Source: Acidovorax sp.
GTDB lineage: Bacteria > Pseudomonadota > Gammaproteobacteria > Burkholderiales > Burkholderiaceae_C
Reading direction: 5' to 3'
DNA: 64,000 nucleotides
Assembly: GCA_031277855.1 (NCBI GenBank)
Contig: JAITLO010000038.1
Coordinates: 48,485 to 112,484 of the forward strand
Position 1 is the stretch's first letter; each line of letters starts with the position of its first letter. The notes below the pieces were generated by a model. The model saw nothing but the letters and a program-made list of their open reading frames with translations, ran no database searches and had not been told where the DNA came from. The translations under genes were made by a program, and so were the position numbers. Positions 63,883 to 64,000 of this stretch are shown here, piece after piece.

Positions 63883-64000
63883 GAACGTGTTTACGATCTC
63901 TACGCAGGCGCGTTGGAGCGCAATCGGGATGAGTTCGAGCCGATGGAGTGCAGCTTGCACCCGTGTGCAAGCAAGAACCAGCGCGAAGAAATCGCCCGAT
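63883..64000. other. Non-coding end of window, possibly the edge of a repeated element
   Basis: No gene is visible. The stretch beginning AACGTGTTTACGATCTC four bases after the thiolase stop resembles dispersed intergenic repeats I recall from Burkholderiales. The window ends before a second boundary could be seen. Confidence 0.3.

Overview
The window reads as chromosome of a high-GC betaproteobacterium, most likely Comamonadaceae (Comamonas/Delftia/Acidovorax type). Pointers are the many orphan Bug-family periplasmic binding proteins, the metH gene that lacks its homocysteine-binding half, an S-adenosylhomocysteine (SAH) riboswitch, GC-rich intergenic repeats, and a catabolism built on organic acids and CoA thioesters. 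I see no rRNA, tRNA, prophage, CRISPR array or transposase gene.

Layout. 1-3.8 kb: the 3' end of a ComM/YifB ATPase, a LysR regulator divergent from an MFS exporter, and a glutathione transferase. 3.8-20 kb: two branched-chain-amino-acid-type (Liv) ABC transport systems, one with a fused LivH-LivM permease, and two substrate-binding proteins. Interleaved are a QseBC/PmrAB-like two-component system with a divergent outer-membrane barrel, ferredoxin-NADP reductase, an IclR regulator and an SDR enzyme. 20-30.7 kb: a complete oxidative uronate/aldarate locus. A TRAP transporter, lactonase-like protein and uronate dehydrogenase run leftward. A FadR-type regulator followed by kdgD, a Bug protein, gudD and a 2-oxoglutarate-semialdehyde dehydrogenase run rightward. 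Together they would convert galacturonate/glucuronate to 2-oxoglutarate.

30.8-38 kb: LysR, DsbA-like, cyclase-family and MHS-transporter genes, then an LrgAB/CidAB membrane pair with a divergent LysR gene. 38-44.4 kb: two small secreted proteins, a GNAT and metH behind an SAH riboswitch, and a PACE-family efflux gene divergent from a LysR gene. 44.4-50.6 kb: IclR, HutG-like deformylase, a Bug protein, an FAH-family enzyme, glutamate dehydrogenase and a thioesterase.

50.6-63.9 kb: two divergent CoA-thioester operons. The leftward one (MaoC/FAS1-like hydratase, acyl-CoA dehydrogenase, class III CoA-transferase, MmgE/PrpD protein, Bug protein, VOC protein, CitE-like lyase) looks like a route for a C5 branched dicarboxylate such as itaconate, mesaconate or citramalate. 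The rightward one (SDR, hydratase-2, enoyl-CoA isomerase/hydratase, CoA-transferase/hydrolase, thiolase) looks like a beta-oxidation module with the two MFE-2 activities on separate proteins.

Regulatory DNA is unusually readable. Palindromic operator candidates lie in front of the uronate genes, the IclR gene, gdhA, the cid pair, the PACE gene and between the CoA operons. Six copies of one GC-rich repeat lie immediately after, or overlapping, stop codons, always in the same orientation relative to the upstream gene.
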